Positions 1-11,969 are shown, counted from the stretch's first letter. The stretch is 64,000 bases of DNA from Castor canadensis (GCF_047511655.1 NC_133399.1:2049333-2113332), one strand, 5' to 3'. The notes: generated from the sequence alone by a model not told the origin. Made by a program: numbers and translations.

Positions 1-540
1 CTACCTTCTCTCCCCTCTCCCTCTGCCCACCAGCCAGTATAGGGAAAGCCAACATATTCAATTGATTGTATCCTTAAGTACTGGGAGATGCTTTGATCCT
101 ACTAACCAAAAATACGTTGACTAGTTCTCTTCATAGCCCTTTTGAAATTATTTACTATTTTTACATCCTGCCAAATCCTAAGGTATTATTCTGATAAGAC
201 TAAAATAAACAAAATTTGGCCTAAGTAAAAATTCCTTAAATAGTTCTAATACTGCTAGTGTCTTCTATGTGTATGTAAATGTTATATATCATTTACAAAG
301 TTAAAAATGTATACATGTAAACAGGTATAGTTCTCTTATCTAAGGTACATTCTATCTCAGAAGGTTTTTGACATTTCTGCTCTTTATAGCAAATGCTAAA
401 GTTCTGCCATTTAGGCCTGACATCTGTCTGTTAGAAAAACATTGGCATATCTAACATCTATCTGTTCATCAGATAAGCATTGGTTTAACTGACATTGGCT
501 ATATCCCCTCTGGTGGGGATTAATTAAGCCCCACCTATGA
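1..540. other. AT-rich non-coding DNA
   Basis: I see no open frame of note, no splice-bounded exon and no SINE or L1 consensus here. The base composition is A/T-rich and no clear repeat boundary can be drawn. Confidence 0.4.
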
Positions 541-1300
541 GACATTTTTAAATAAATCTAATTGTTGCTTAACTGGCTAGAAAGTTCACATTGGCACTGA
601 CTTCTGATCTGTTTGATGTGTTACTTGCCCTCTGTTGGACCAAATCTGACTTTCTGGACTTTCAGGGAAAAGCTGCTCTGCTCTGAGAGCCTGCATACCT
701 TCCAGTTGTGGATGTCCCACCCCTAAGACCCTCCTTTCATGTCCTCCCTCAATCTGCAGTTCATTTTTGAAACATATTGTGTAGATACAGGGCAAGGACA
801 ATATCAATTATGCCACAGAAGGCAACAACTTCAAACGCTCCACTTCTACACCAAATTCATGTGCATCCACCTTGCACTCACTTGGGCAATGCAGGGATGT
901 CTGTAAATTTAGGGATTTATTATGAAAGTACTTGCGCTGGGGACTGGCTCTGGATTTAAGACCTTCTTTCAAAATTTAGGTGATTTTGTTCAATCAGATC
1001 TGCCTAGAGATTGGTCAGAGCAGCGACCCCTTGTGTCAAAGCCCATTCTGCACTGGAGCCCATGATCTCATGCCCTGTCCTTAGATAGGCATCCAGAGAT
1101 TGGAGGATGCCATGGCTTGCACTGTATGTCAACGCGTGTCCACACAGGATTTACCCACCCCAGAACAAATATAGGAAGGTGCTGGAATCTAGTATAAGCA
1201 CATGGTGAGTTTTGCTTATGCCTCTATGTTATGAGAACCATGACAACTCCGAATAAACAGAGTCAGTTTTCCACACAAAGCACACCTGGTTGATAGGTAA
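540..1300 (-). repeat. Duplicated module A, copy 1 (KRAB-ZNF intron 1 type)
   Basis: The stretch 700-1070 aligns by eye with 24540-24870, 26230-26560, 30270-30660, 37560-37870 and 58220-58560. All share the block ending in a 'gtaaatttagggattta' signature (905-921 here). In other copies this block sits just downstream, on the minus strand, of a KRAB-ZNF first exon. The expected first-exon part is not recognisable here, and the copy is cut by the L1 that follows. Strand is inferred from the better copies. Confidence 0.6.
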
Positions 1301-1315
1301 ACACCACAATTTTTC

Positions 1316-1796
1316 TTTTTTTTTATTATTCATTTGGGCATATAAGGTTTGGGTCATTTCTACCCCTTGCCCCCACCCCCTCCCTTACCACCCACTCTGC
1401 CCCCTCCCTCTCCCCCCCCAATACCCAGCAGAAACTATTTTGCCCTTATCTCTAATTTTGTTGTAGAGAGAGTATAAGCAATAATAGGAAGGAACAAGGG
1501 GCTTTGCTGTTTGATATAAGGATAGCTATACAGGGCTTTGACTCACATTGATTTCCTGTGCATGTGTGTTACCTTCTAGGTTAATTCTTTTTGATCTAAC
1601 CTTTTCTCTAGTTCCTGGTCCCCTTTTCTGATTGGCCTCAGTTGCTTTTAAGGTATCTGCTTTAGCTTCTCTGTGTTAAGGACAACAAATGCTAGCTAGA
1701 TTTTTAGGTGTCTTACCTATCCTCACCCCTCCCTTGTGTGCTCTAGCTTTTATCATGTGCTCAAAGTCCAATCCCCTTGTTGTGTTTGCCTTTGAT
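1316..1796 (-). other. L1 3'UTR and A-tail
   Basis: The minus-strand 3' end has a polypurine, G-rich tract (plus-strand C-rich 1368-1418) followed by a short tail. The same subfamily's 3' end recurs at 3496-3942 and 54056-54453 on the plus strand. The L1 pieces at 47.8 and 59.75 kb have a different 3'UTR and belong to another subfamily. Confidence 0.8.
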
Positions 1797-3480
1797 CTAA
1801 TGTCCACATATGAGGGAGAACATATGATTTTTGGTCTTTTGGGCCAGGCTAACCTCGCTCAGAATGATGTTCTCCAATTCCATCCATTTACCAGCAAATG
1901 ATAACATTTCGTTCTTCTTCATGGCTGCATAAAATTCCATTGTGTATAGATACCATATTTTCTTAATCCACTCATCAGTGGTGGGGCATCTTGGCTGTTT
2001 CCATAACTTGGCTATTGTGAATAGTGCCACAATAAACATGGATGTGCAGGTGCCTCTGGAGTAACCTGTGTCACAGTCTTTTGGGTATATCCCCAAGAGT
2101 GGTATTGCTAGATCATCTGGTAGATCAATGTCTAGCTTTTTAAGTAGCCTCCAAATTTTTTTCCAGAGTGGTTGTACTAGTTTACATTCCCACTAACAGT
2201 GTTAGAAGGTTCCTTTTTCCCCGCATCCTCGCCAAAACCTGTTGTTGGTGGTGTTGCTGATGATGGCTATTCTAACAGGGGTAAGGTGGAATCTTAGTGT
2301 GGTTGTAATTTGCATTTCCATTATTGCTAGAGATGGTGAGCATTTTTTCATGTGTTTTTTGGCCATTAGAATTTCTTCTTTTGAGAAAGTTCTGTTTAGT
2401 TCACTTGCCCATTTCCTTATTGGTTCATTAGTTTTGGGAGAATTTAGTTTTTTAAGTTCCCTGTATATTCTGGTTATCAGTCCTTTGTCTGATGTGTAGC
2501 TGGCAAATATTTTCTCTTACTCGGTGGGTGTTCTCTTCAGTTTAGAGACCATTTCTTTTGATGAACTTTTTAGTTTTATGAGGTCCCATTTATCTATGCT
2601 ATCTCTTAGATGCTGTGCTACTGGGGTTTCGTTGAGAAAGTTCTTACCTATACCTACTAACTCCAGAGTCTTTCCTACTCTTTCCTGTATTAACTTTAGA
2701 GTTTGTGGTCTGATATTAAGAACCTTGATCCATTTTTAGTTAATCTTGGTATAGGGTGATATACATGGATCTAGTTTCAGTTTTTTGCAGACTGCTAACC
2801 AGTTTTCCAAGCAGTTTTTGTTGAATAGGCTGCTATTTCTCCATCATATATTTTTAGCTCCTTTGTCAAAGACAAGTTGGTTATAGTTGTCTGGCTTCAT
2901 ATCTGGGTTCTCTATTCTGTTCCACTGGTCTTCATGTCTGTTTTTGTGCCAGTACCATGCTGTTTTTATTGTTATTGCTTTGTAATATAGTTTGAAGTCA
3001 GGTATTGTGATTCCTCCAGCATTGTTCTTTTGACTGAGTATTGCCTTGGCTATTCGTAGCCTCTTGTGTTTCCATATAAATTTCACGGTAGGTTTTTCAA
3101 TCTCTTTAATGAATGTCATTGGAATTTTGATGGGAATTGGATTAAACATGTAGATTACTTTTGGGAGTATTGACATTTTTATAATGTTGATTCTACCAAT
3201 CCATGAGCATGGGAGATCTCTCCACTTTCTATAGTCTTCCTCAATCTCTTTCTTCAGAAGTTTATAGTTTTCCTTGTAGAGGTCATTCACATCTTTTCTT
3301 AGGATTACTCCTAGATATTTGATTTTTCTTGAGGGTATTGTAAATGGAATTATTTTCATACATTCCTTTTCAGTTTGCTCATTGTTAGTGTATAGAAATT
3401 CTAATGATTTTTCTATGTTGATTTTATATCCTGCTATTGATGATGTCTACAAGCTTCTGAGTAGAGTTTTTTGGGTCTTT

Positions 3481-3495
3481 AAGTTAAAGGATCAT
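3481..3495 (+). repeat. Target-site duplication, left copy
   Basis: The 15 bases 'aagttaaaggatcat' match the right copy 'aagatacaggatcat' at 13 of 15 positions and flank the nested L1. Confidence 0.85.
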
Positions 3496-3942
3496 AAAAA
3501 CAAGAGCACACAAGGGAGGGGTGAGGATAGGTAAGACACCTAAAAAATTAGCTAGCATTTGTTGCCCTCAATGCAGAGAAACTAAAGCAGATACCTTAAA
3601 AGCAACTGAGGCCAATAGGAAAAGGGGACCAGGAACTAGAGAAAAGGTTAGATCAAAAAGAATTAACCTAGAAGGTAACACCCACGCACAGGAAATCAAT
3701 GTGAGTCAGTGCCCTGTATAGCTATCCTTATCTAAACTAGCAAAAACCCTTGTTCCTTCCTATTATTGCTTATACTCTCTCTATAAGAAAATTAGAAATA
3801 AGGGCAAAATAGTTTCTGCTGGGTATTGAAGGGGGTGTGAGGGAGGGGTCGGAGTGGGTGCTAAGGGAGGGGGTAGGGGCAGGGGGGAGAAATGAACCAA
3901 GCCTTGTATGCACATATGAATAATAAAAGAAAAAGGAAAAAA
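3496..3942 (+). mobile_element. 5'-truncated L1 nested inside the larger L1
   Basis: This 447-bp insert is the 3' end of the same L1 subfamily, in the opposite orientation to its host. It shares the 'cacacaagggaggggtgagg' start region with the host 3'UTR and ends in 'aataataaaagaaaaagg' plus an A-run. It interrupts the host RT region directly after the FGDD motif. Flanking 15-bp duplications (3481-3495 and 3943-3957) show it arrived by target-primed reverse transcription. Confidence 0.92.
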
Positions 3943-3957
3943 AAGATACAGGATCAT
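3943..3957 (+). repeat. Target-site duplication, right copy
   Basis: The 15 bases 'aagatacaggatcat' are the original host L1 sequence. The two mismatches with the left copy give a rough sense that the insertion is not very recent. Confidence 0.85.
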
Positions 3958-6020
3958 GTCATCTCCAAATAGGGATATTTTGACAGTTTCTTTACCTATT
4001 TGTATTCCTTTTATTCCTTCTTCTTGTGTAATTGCTCTGGCTAGGAATTGCAGTACTATGTTGAATACGAGTGGAGATAGTGGGCATCCTTGTCTGGTTC
4101 CTGATTTTAGAGGGAATGGTTTCAGTTTTTCTCCATTTAGTATAATGCTGGCTGTAAGTTTGTCATATACAGCTTTTATAATGTTGAGGTACTTTCCTTC
4201 TATTCCTAGTTTTCTTAGAGCCTTTATCATGAAATGGTGTTGGATCTTATCACAGGCTTTTTCTGCATCTATTGAGATGTTCAAGTGGTTTTTGTCTTTG
4301 CTTCTGTTAATGTGGTTTATTACGTTTATTGATTTTCTTATGTTGAACCACCCCTGCATTCCTGGGATGAAGCCTACTTTGTCGTGGTGAATAATCTTTT
4401 TGATGTGTTGTTGAATTTGGTTTCCCATTATTTTGTTGAGGTTTTTTGCATTAATGTTCATTAAGGAGATTGGCCTATAGTTCTCCTATTTGGAGGTGTC
4501 TTTGCCTGGTTTTGGGATAAGTGTAATACTGGCTTCATAAAATGTGTTAGGCAATTTTTCTTCCCTTTCTATTTCATGGAACAGTTCAAGGAGGGTTGGT
4601 ATCAGTTCTTCTTTAAAGGTCTGATAGAATTCAGCAGAGAATCCATCAGGTCCTGGGCTTTTCTTTTTGGGGAGACTCTTGATTGCTGCTTCAATTTCAT
4701 TTTGTGTTATAGATCTACTCAGGTGATTAATTTCCTCTTGGTTCAGTTTTGGATGATCATATGTATCTAGAAGTCTGTCCATGTCTTTAAGATTTTCAAA
4801 TTTATTTGAATATAGGTTCTCAAAGTAGTCTCTGATGATTTCCTGAACTTCCATGGTGTTTGTTGTTATCTCCCCTTTTACATTCCTGATTCTACTAATT
4901 TGGGTTTTTTCTTTCCTCATTTTAGTCAGGTTTGCCAGGGGTATGTTCATGTTCTTTATTTTTTTCAAAGACCCAACTTTTTGTTTCATTAACTCTTTGT
5001 ATGGTTTTTTGGTTTCTCTTTCGTTGATTTCAGTTCTCATTTTTATTATTTCTCTCCTTCTATTTGTTTTGGGATTTGCTTGTTCTTGTTTTTCTAGGAG
5101 TTTGAGATGTATCATTAGGTCATTGATTTGGGATCTTTCAGTCTTTGTAATATATGCACTCATGGCTATAAACTTTCCTCTCAGGACTGCCTTTGCTGTG
5201 TCCCATAGGTTCTGGTAGGTCATGTTTTCATTTTCATTGACTTCCAGGAACTTTTTAATTTCCTGTTTTATTTCATCGATGATTGTTCATTAAGTAATGC
5301 ATTATTTAGTTTCCAGCTGTTTACATTTTTTTTGTCTTTACTTTTGTTGTTGAGTTCCACTTTTACTGCATTGTGATCAGATAGTATGTACGGTATAATT
5401 TCTATTTTCTTATATTTGCTGAGGCTTGCTTTGTGCCCTAGGATGTGATCTATTTTGTACAAGGTTCCATGGGCTGCTGAGAAGAATGTATATTGTGTAG
5501 ACGTTGGATGAAATGTTCTGTAGACATCAAGTAGGCCCACTTGATCTATTGCATATTTTAGATCTTGGATTTCTTTATTGATTTTTTTGTTTGGATGACC
5601 TATCTATTGATGATAATGGGGTGTTAAAGTCTCCCACAACCACTGTGTTGGCATTAATATATGCTTTTAGGTCTTTCAGGGTATGTTTGATGAAATTAGA
5701 TGCGTTGACATTGGGTGCATACTGGTTGATGATTATGATTTCCTTTTTGTCTATTTCCCCTTTTATTAGTATGGAATGTCCTTCTTTATCTCATTTGATC
5801 AATGTAGGTTTGAAGTCTACTTTGTCAGAGATAAGTATTGCTACTCCTGCCTGTTTTTGGGGGCCATTGGCTTGGTAAATCTTCTTTCAGCCTTTCATCC
5901 TAAGACTATGCTTATTTCTGTCGGTGAGATGGTCTCCTGTAAGCAACAAATTGTTGGATCTTCCTTTTTTATCCATTTCATCAAGCAGTGCCTTTGATAT
6001 GTGAATTAAGTCCGATAACA

Positions 6021-6860
6021 TTAAGCATTAGTACTGATAGGTATGTGGTGATTCCTGTCATTTAGTTGTTTTAGTTGTTTGAAGGTTTTATTGTGTGTAC
6101 CTAAGTTGAGGTTACTCTCTACTTTCTTACTTTTTCTTTTCCTGTGGTTTGGTGTGCTGCCTGTCTTTTCATGGTTAAGTTGGGTTTCACTTTCTGCGTG
6201 CAGAATCCCTTGCAGAATCTTTTGTAGTGGTGGCTTTGTGGTCACATATTGTTTTAGTTTCTGCTTATCATGGAAGACTTTTATTGCTCCATCTATTTTG
6301 AATGATACTTTTGCTGGGTAGAGTATCCTGGGGTTGAAGTTATTTTCATTCAGTGCCCGGAAGATCTCACCGCATGCTCTTCTTGCTTTTAATGTTTCTG
6401 TTGAGAAGTCTGCTGTGATTTTGATGGGTTTCCCTTTGTATGTTACTTGTTTTTTCTCTCTTACAGCCTTCAATATTCTTTCCCTAGTTTATGAACTTGT
6501 TGTTTTAATGATGATATGTCGTGGGGTAGTTCTATTTTGATCTCGTCTGTTTGGTGTCCTGGAGGCCTCTTGCATCTGTATGGGATTATCTTTCTCTAGA
6601 TTTGGTGTTTATACAGTGATTCTGTGGTTTCCTTCATTTCTTCTTTTGCTTTTTCAAATTCTCTATTTTTGTTGTCTTGGAATTTCTTGAGTGTCTCCTG
6701 TACATTTTTGTTGACCATATCCAGTATCATCCCTATAAAATTCTCATTGAGTACCTGTAGTATGTCTTCTTTTAAATTATTCTTGTGGGCTTCATTGGGT
6801 TCTTTGGCCTAGTTTATCTTCATTTTGTTGGAGTCTGGATCTGAGTATCTGTTTCTTCAT
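6021..6860 (-). pseudogene. L1 ORF1 (RNA-binding protein), broken
   Basis: The 150-codon frame 6473-6021 is the C-terminal RNA-binding half of L1 ORF1p. It contains the typical stretch around KARRACGEIFRAL and a basic C-terminus. The N-terminal coiled-coil part continues up to about 6860 in other frames and is interrupted by stops. ORF1p normally coats L1 RNA as a trimer. The gap to ORF2 is short, as usual for L1. Confidence 0.85.
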
Positions 6861-6899
6861 TCCCCTCTAGTTCCTGTACTAATTTTTTGCTGTGGGGAA

Positions 6900-8340
6900 A
6901 CTGGTTTCCCTATTTTTTCTGTCTTCCCGTCATTGTCCTTGGTGTTGTTACTGTCCCTGTACTGTGTGCAATTAAGTATTTTCTAGCTTGTAATAATAAC
7001 AATGGTAATATTTAGACTGGAAGGGTGAGAGGAGATGGAAAGCAAGAAGTTAAAGAAAAGGGGAAAGCAAATAGACAAGTAGGAGAAAACAAAACAAGGA
7101 ATCAACAAGAAAGTTTCAATGGTATAAACAGGGAGCGTTAGTGTACTAATCGACAGTAAGCTGAACAGGCATTAGAGAGACAGAGAGAGGATTGAAAATA
7201 AAAAATAAAAAGAATAGAGAGAAGAATTAAAATAAAAAATAAGTAAATGAAAGAAATATATATATATATAAATAAAATAAAACAAAATGAAAAATAGATT
7301 AAAAAAAAAAACCTCCAAGTTCAAATGCAGTGAAGTTTCAGTCTTAATAATTTTGGTGTCCATCTCAGTCTCCAATCCTGGAGATGGTGCCTCAGATGTT
7401 GTTCTGTAGTTGTCTCATCAAAGGGGACACATAAAGTAGAACAAAACTGCACAAACACAACATAACAAAACAAAACACACAAAGTGTCCCAAGTTCAAAT
7501 GCAATACTGTTTCAGTAAGTTTTTCAGCATGCGGGTGTAGTTCAGTTGTTTTCTCATCAAAGGTAGGGAGAGAGAAAAAAAAGTCTGGAGACAGTTCTGT
7601 GGATGGCTATCTGCAGGTGTGGCTTGCCTGCCTGCTGCTGTCAGCCTGCTGTTGCTGGAGGTGTTATTTATGCAGATCTCTGGGGTGAGCTTATCACTCA
7701 CCTGGCCCTGCAGGCTTTGTTTACTCAGAATTCTGTGCACGAGCCTCTGCTACAAGCTTTCCCCTTTCCAATCACACTGTGGGAGGTGACACTGCTCCTG
7801 GTTCCTCAGGCCTGCGTGTTTGTCTACAGCTCACGAGGGAAGTGGGTCTTTCCCCCTCTCCTGTGGGGTTTTCCTCCCTCCGCCACTCTCACAAGCTTTC
7901 CCCCTCCTGGTTGCTGGGCACACACCCTCACTCCCACCAGAGCCTCTCTGTCCCGCCCGTCTTATTTACAGTTCCGGGAAGGATTCCCTTCCCCCATCCT
8001 CTTTGCCACATGTCTTTATTGTTCTTACTGCTTATTATTCAGTTTCGCTTTTTTCCCCGGGTGGAGGTCAGTCTGTCCAGGGGGATATGCTGTTCTGGCC
8101 CAGGGTTGTCTGTGGGAGTACCATGTACTGCTAAGCTCACCTTGTCCACGCCTTCCCAAGCCGCCTGGGCGTGAGAGACCGGTGGTCCGGGGGCCCTCCC
8201 AGTTTCTCCGTTTAACATGAAGTGGAGATGGTCTGCGCTGGCTGAAGGTGCCTCTTCTCTGCGCTGGCTGAAGGTGCTTCTTCTCAGTGGTTTTGCCTGC
8301 AAGGTATGTCTCCAGCATCTCTCCATTTTTTCACTATAGG
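6900..8340 (-). promoter_or_regulatory. L1 5'UTR (former internal promoter)
   Basis: This region lies upstream of ORF1 on the minus strand. Its distal part (about 8020-8340) matches the plus-strand L1 fragment at 16473-16755, including the segment before 'acaatcctgg'. The proximal part holds an A/T-rich low-complexity tract (about 7180-7310). A 20-bp piece ('ctgcgctggctgaaggtgc') is repeated in tandem near 8236-8278. Open frames on both strands here (for example 7603-8220) are chance frames in GC-rich DNA. Confidence 0.75.
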
Positions 8341-8379
8341 ACACACAATAGGTCCTGTGCTCTGAGGAGCAGCCAGCAG

Positions 8380-8590
8380 GAGAGAAAGGGTTGGGTATTC
8401 TGTTTCAAGACTCAGAGTCTTCTGCTTCCTAGGCAGATGCTCTACCATTTTAGCCTTCTCACCAGCCCTATTTCTGTTGGGTATTTTGGAGATAGGGTTT
8501 ACATACTCTTTGAATGCAATCCTCCTTATCTCTGCCTCCAGAGTAGCCATGATTACATGTGTAAGACACTGTGCCTGGGAAAGATTTTTA
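8380..8590 (-). mobile_element. 7SL-tRNA dimer SINE
   Basis: On the minus strand it reads a 7SL-like head ('gtaatcatggctactctgg') followed by a tRNA-derived part ('ggtagagcatctgcctagg'). The same SINE at the matching place in module A copy 4 (38905-39110) means it was inserted before that duplication. Confidence 0.75.
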
Positions 8591-8760
8591 AAATCTTGGT
8601 ACCCTGTGGGAGGGTAAAGATTTGGGCAGTTCTGATGGCCAATGAAAAATAATGAGAGATTTTTAGTTGTTTCCACTAGGGTGGTGACTCATCCTAAGGG
8701 GGAACAAATTGAAATGATTTGCAATTGAATGGAGCCACATTTGAGGACATAGTGCATCAT
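8590..8760. repeat. Duplicated segment shared with 39115-39290
   Basis: Shared strings include 'ggtaccctgtgggagggtaaag' against 'ggtaacctgtgggaggggaaag', and 'ctgatggccaatga' in both. This is the outer flank of module A. It shows that the L1 at 1.3-8.3 kb was inserted into an A copy. Confidence 0.65.
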
Positions 8761-9055
8761 TACTGGGGGGGGGGTCTCTTGTAGTTTCACTCTGTTGTCA
8801 GCCTACTTATTGGTGTTCTATGTAGGTTGAGGGCCAGTGCAATCAAAGGGCTGCATTCACTTTATATGTGTTCCCTTGTTTGCATGTCAGAATTCAATGC
8901 TGGATAAAACAAGTGCAGTTTCCTCAGGACAGGAAGTTTCCATTGTAGCAGGGAGATGGATCAGAAGAAAACAGATGAGGCCTGAGTAGTGAGAAAGTAG
9001 CAGGGAGGTAGGGATGGCAGAGCAGGGAGATAAAACCTGAGAAATCGGAATATGA
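8760..9055. other. Non-coding DNA before the ERV
   Basis: It contains a run of G (8765-8774) and otherwise nothing I recognise. It may include part of the U3 of the LTR that follows, since the LTR start is not sharply defined. Confidence 0.35.
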
Positions 9056-9058
9056 GGA

Positions 9059-9305
9059 ATGTCATGTAGCACCAGGGAGGGGAAAGTCACGTAGCACTAA
9101 GATAAAGTAGCCAGTAAAATTAAACATAACTATATATGGATTAGACCTTGCTTCTTGCTTCTGTAATCTATTTGCAAGGGTATATATAAGGTGAGACCCC
9201 CTTTGTTCTTGGGGCTCAGCCCTTGGATATGAGTTCACTGGGGCTGTGCTGGCACAATAAAACACTTCCTGCTAATTGCCTCAGAGTCCCACTCTGTGAG
9301 TGTTT
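9059..9305 (+). mobile_element. 5' LTR of a class I-like ERV
   Basis: This matches 11365-11612 over about 240 bases, including 'aactatatatggattagacc', and both copies carry an AATAAA signal followed by 'cttcctgctaattgcctc'. Two direct copies about 2.3 kb apart around a Gag-like frame are the layout of a provirus. The exact LTR ends are uncertain. Confidence 0.8.
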
Positions 9306-9324
9306 GATAATCCGGTAATGGGAG

Positions 9325-9678
9325 GTGGTGGGTGGAAATCAGAGTAAGGACACTCCCTTGGAGTGTATGACTAATAACTTTAAAAAGGGATTTCATGGAG
9401 ACTATGGAGTTAAACTAACTCCTAACAAGCTTAAGGTCCTTTGTGAAGTAGATTGGCCTGCTTTTGGTGTAGGAGGGCCCCCAGAAAAGTCACTAGATAA
9501 AATATTGATTAATGAAGTTTACAAAGTGATTGAAAAATCCCCTAACACCCAGGAGAATGGGAAAAGCCAAGAAGCTGAAACTGGTTTTCAAAAACCAGAC
9601 TTTGTTGTTTATTTAAATTCAGGTACCAATTTATTGGGTGGACTGAGGAGAAATCAGTCTTCCAGTCTTGATGGGTAG
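9325..9678 (+). pseudogene. Gag matrix-like remnant (gammaretrovirus-like)
   Basis: The 117-codon frame begins shortly after the 5' LTR. Its middle (around 'VDWPAFGVGGPPEKSL') resembles the matrix region of gammaretroviral Gag, where a conserved W-P follows a short helix. No capsid, pol or env follows, and the frame ends at a stop after 9675. In life matrix directs Gag to the membrane. This copy is only a fragment and cannot form a Gag polyprotein. Confidence 0.6.
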
Positions 9679-9679
9679 C

Positions 9680-11364
9680 TTTGGTGCCCCAATTTGCACA
9701 TCTTCACCCAAAATGTGCATCCTGAAGGAGGACTGAGGCTCAGTACTAACTGAGCTCTCACAAAACTTAACACATCAAAGATGGACTTGCAAGAAAAGGA
9801 ATGTTGCAGAAGGGCTATGAATGTAGAGAGGGGGAAGTGCAGGAATGAACACAAAATTGGGATGAGTTCTCCATGGATGAAGTAAAGAAAGAAAGAAAGA
9901 AAAAGAGGGAAGAGCGAGAGAGTGAAGAGAGAAAGAAGTGAAATGTCATAAAATGTTTGGAGACAGAAAAGGATGAAAGGTTTAATATACTCCTTCAGTT
10001 GTGTTTTTATGTCTTGAAAATAAAAAGTAAATAAAAACCAATTTAGGATTATTAAAATATGCCAGAAATACTAAACTTGCTGGCACCTTTACTTCTAGGA
10101 ATTATTAACAGGGAGAACCTACCTAAAAGGGTGAGAAAAAAAGAAGCAACTTTGACTGTTGCTGGTTAAAAAAAAAAAAAAAAACTTTAGCTGTTGCCAG
10201 TAAAAAAAAAAAAAAAACTGTTCCAAAAAGTTGGTACAGTTGGCTTGGTGTGATATTGAGACAGTCATGAGATGGTTAGGTATCCCTGCCTAATGGCTGG
10301 TCAGATTATGCATCCATCTGATGGTGTGCTCTCCGTGTGTGTGTAGGTGTAAGCCTCTTCAAAATGGTTCTTAAACTGCTGCTATTAGGTTAATATGATA
10401 CTGGAGGTAACAAATAAACCAGGGTGTTTGTTTTAAAGATCTCTATTACAAACCGCTTTTGTAATATATTTTAATGTGTAATATATTTTATTTACACATA
10501 AATATGCAAACATCTTGAGAACGGTTCTTATTATAGAGTCAATGTACAAATTATTACTCTGTTCTATAGCTACTTTTAAGAAAACAGGCTATTGAGCTTA
10601 TTTCAATCAGGTCTCACTAAGATGCAGGCATTCAGGGGTTAACACTCTGGCTTAGGCCAGAGGAGAAAAACAAAGAAGAAAAGGAAAGCCACAGCCTGCA
10701 ACAGGAATCTTGGAATTTGAGTAAAGAAATGACCTTCACCTAACTACAATCTGGAATTTAATGCTCTCATAATACATGGGTCTACTAACAAATGGGCATT
10801 CTATAAATTGCCTTTATACAAAAATAATCTCAAGGTTACTTTCTTCCTTGTTATTTCATGCAAATGTAAAACTCTAAGTCAAAAGATTTTAGGAGTTATT
10901 TTCAACAAGTAACAAAAATATATAAAAGGTATTAAGCGTATGGTTTTTTAAAAAATAAAAGGTAAAAAAATACTTTTGGATAAAGAAAGGATAATGAGAA
11001 TCTCCCCCAGAGGGTACATATTATGTTGTCACAAAGATATAGATGCTTATGTAAGTGATTAAGTTAATTAAAATCTAAGAGTTATATTAAAGATTTTGTA
11101 AGGTCAAAATTTAATGTGCTGATGTTAAACTAGAACTTAGTTCTCTAAGCTCATAACAACAAGGCTATCTTTAAAATATTGTATTGTTCTTGATAACATT
11201 AACTTAAAATTGTCTTAAAATTGGTTTTTGTTTTGTTAAGATAACTGTCTAAAATTTTTTGTGCTACAGATTAATCCACAAATTTGGCAAGACAACAAGA
11301 GTTCCTTAAAACACAGAGAAACAAGTGACAGCTGTGCACAGAGAGTACTCAGAAAGTAAGGGTT
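9680..11364 (+). mobile_element. Collapsed internal region of the ERV
   Basis: It lies between the two LTRs. It is A/T-rich, has two long A-runs (about 10166-10184 and 10203-10217) and a (GAAA)n stretch near 9885-9905. I cannot recognise capsid, pol or env. Either large deletions removed them or unrelated DNA has been inserted. Confidence 0.45.
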
Positions 11365-11612
11365 GGAAGGTCACATAGCACCAGAGAGGGGAAAGTCACA
11401 TAGCACTAAGCTAAAGTAGCCAATAAAATTAAATATAACTATATATGGATTAGACCTTGCTTTTTGCTTCTGTAACCTGCTTGCAAGGGTATATTAGGTG
11501 AGACTGGTTTTTTCTTGGGGCTCAGCCTTATTGACATGAGTCTGCTGAGTCTGTGCTGACACAATAAAATGATGCTTCCTGCTAATTGCCTCAAGAGTCC
11601 AGTATCTCAGGT
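11365..11612 (+). mobile_element. 3' LTR of the class I-like ERV
   Basis: The second direct copy of the 9059-9305 LTR, with AATAAA near 11564 and the same downstream string. Differences between the two LTRs are spread along their length and include short indels, so the provirus is old. Confidence 0.8.
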
Positions 11613-11629
11613 AGCAAACTCCTGTAACA

Positions 11630-11830
11630 CCGGGGCTCCCTGTGGTTCACACCTGTAATCCTAGCTACTCAGGAGGCAGAGATCAGGAGGATGGAGGTTC
11701 AAAGCCAGGTGTAGCAAATAGTTCTTGAGACTCTATCTTAAAAAAGGCTAGTGGAGTTACTGAAGTGGTAAGAGCACATGCCTAGCAAGTGTGAGACCCT
11801 GAGTTCAAATCCCAATACAGCCACAAAACA
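11630..11830 (+). mobile_element. 7SL-tRNA dimer SINE
   Basis: The head reads 'cacctgtaatcctagctact' and the second half is tRNA-like, with 'gagttcaaatcccaatac' near the end, followed by an A-rich tail. Confidence 0.85.
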
Positions 11831-11969
11831 AAAAAAGACCACAAAGTATCTAGCACTGGTAACTCCTCCCAGTAAAACTAGGTAATGGGAAGAATGAGAT
11901 GAGAAAAGTAACAGTCAACATTAGCTCAGAAAAATAGTTTACAATGCCTGATCTCCAAAATAATTCGAG

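Larger units (their letters stand above)
1797..6010 (-). pseudogene. L1 ORF2 (endonuclease-reverse transcriptase), broken
   Basis: In intact L1s ORF2 encodes the endonuclease and reverse transcriptase that nick the target and copy the RNA. Frame pieces on the minus strand, in order, are 5540-5268 (end of the endonuclease, with the conserved SDH motif), 5223-4486 (start of the RT region), 4461-3781 (RT fingers and palm), 3359-2844, and 2096-1797 (C-terminal part). The RT catalytic box reads FGDD just before the nested insertion at 3942. At least four breaks plus the insertion make it a pseudogene. Confidence 0.9.
1310..8340 (-). mobile_element. Nearly full-length LINE-1, inactive
   Basis: Read on the minus strand this is a complete L1 layout: GC-richer 5'UTR (about 8340-6900), ORF1 (about 6860-6021), ORF2 (about 6010-1800), then a 3'UTR with a G-rich tract and an A-tail (plus-strand T-run about 1313-1330). 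Its 5'UTR matches the separate fragment at 16473-16755. Both ORFs are broken by stops and frameshifts, and a second L1 is inserted at 3496-3942, so it cannot be active. The 5' end appears slightly shorter than the fragment at 16.5 kb. I could not find convincing target-site duplications. Confidence 0.93.

Noticed and set aside
7603-8220. 205-codon plus-strand frame and overlapping frames of 131 and 104 codons
   Set aside because: They lie antisense within the L1 5'UTR, have low-complexity composition and resemble no family.
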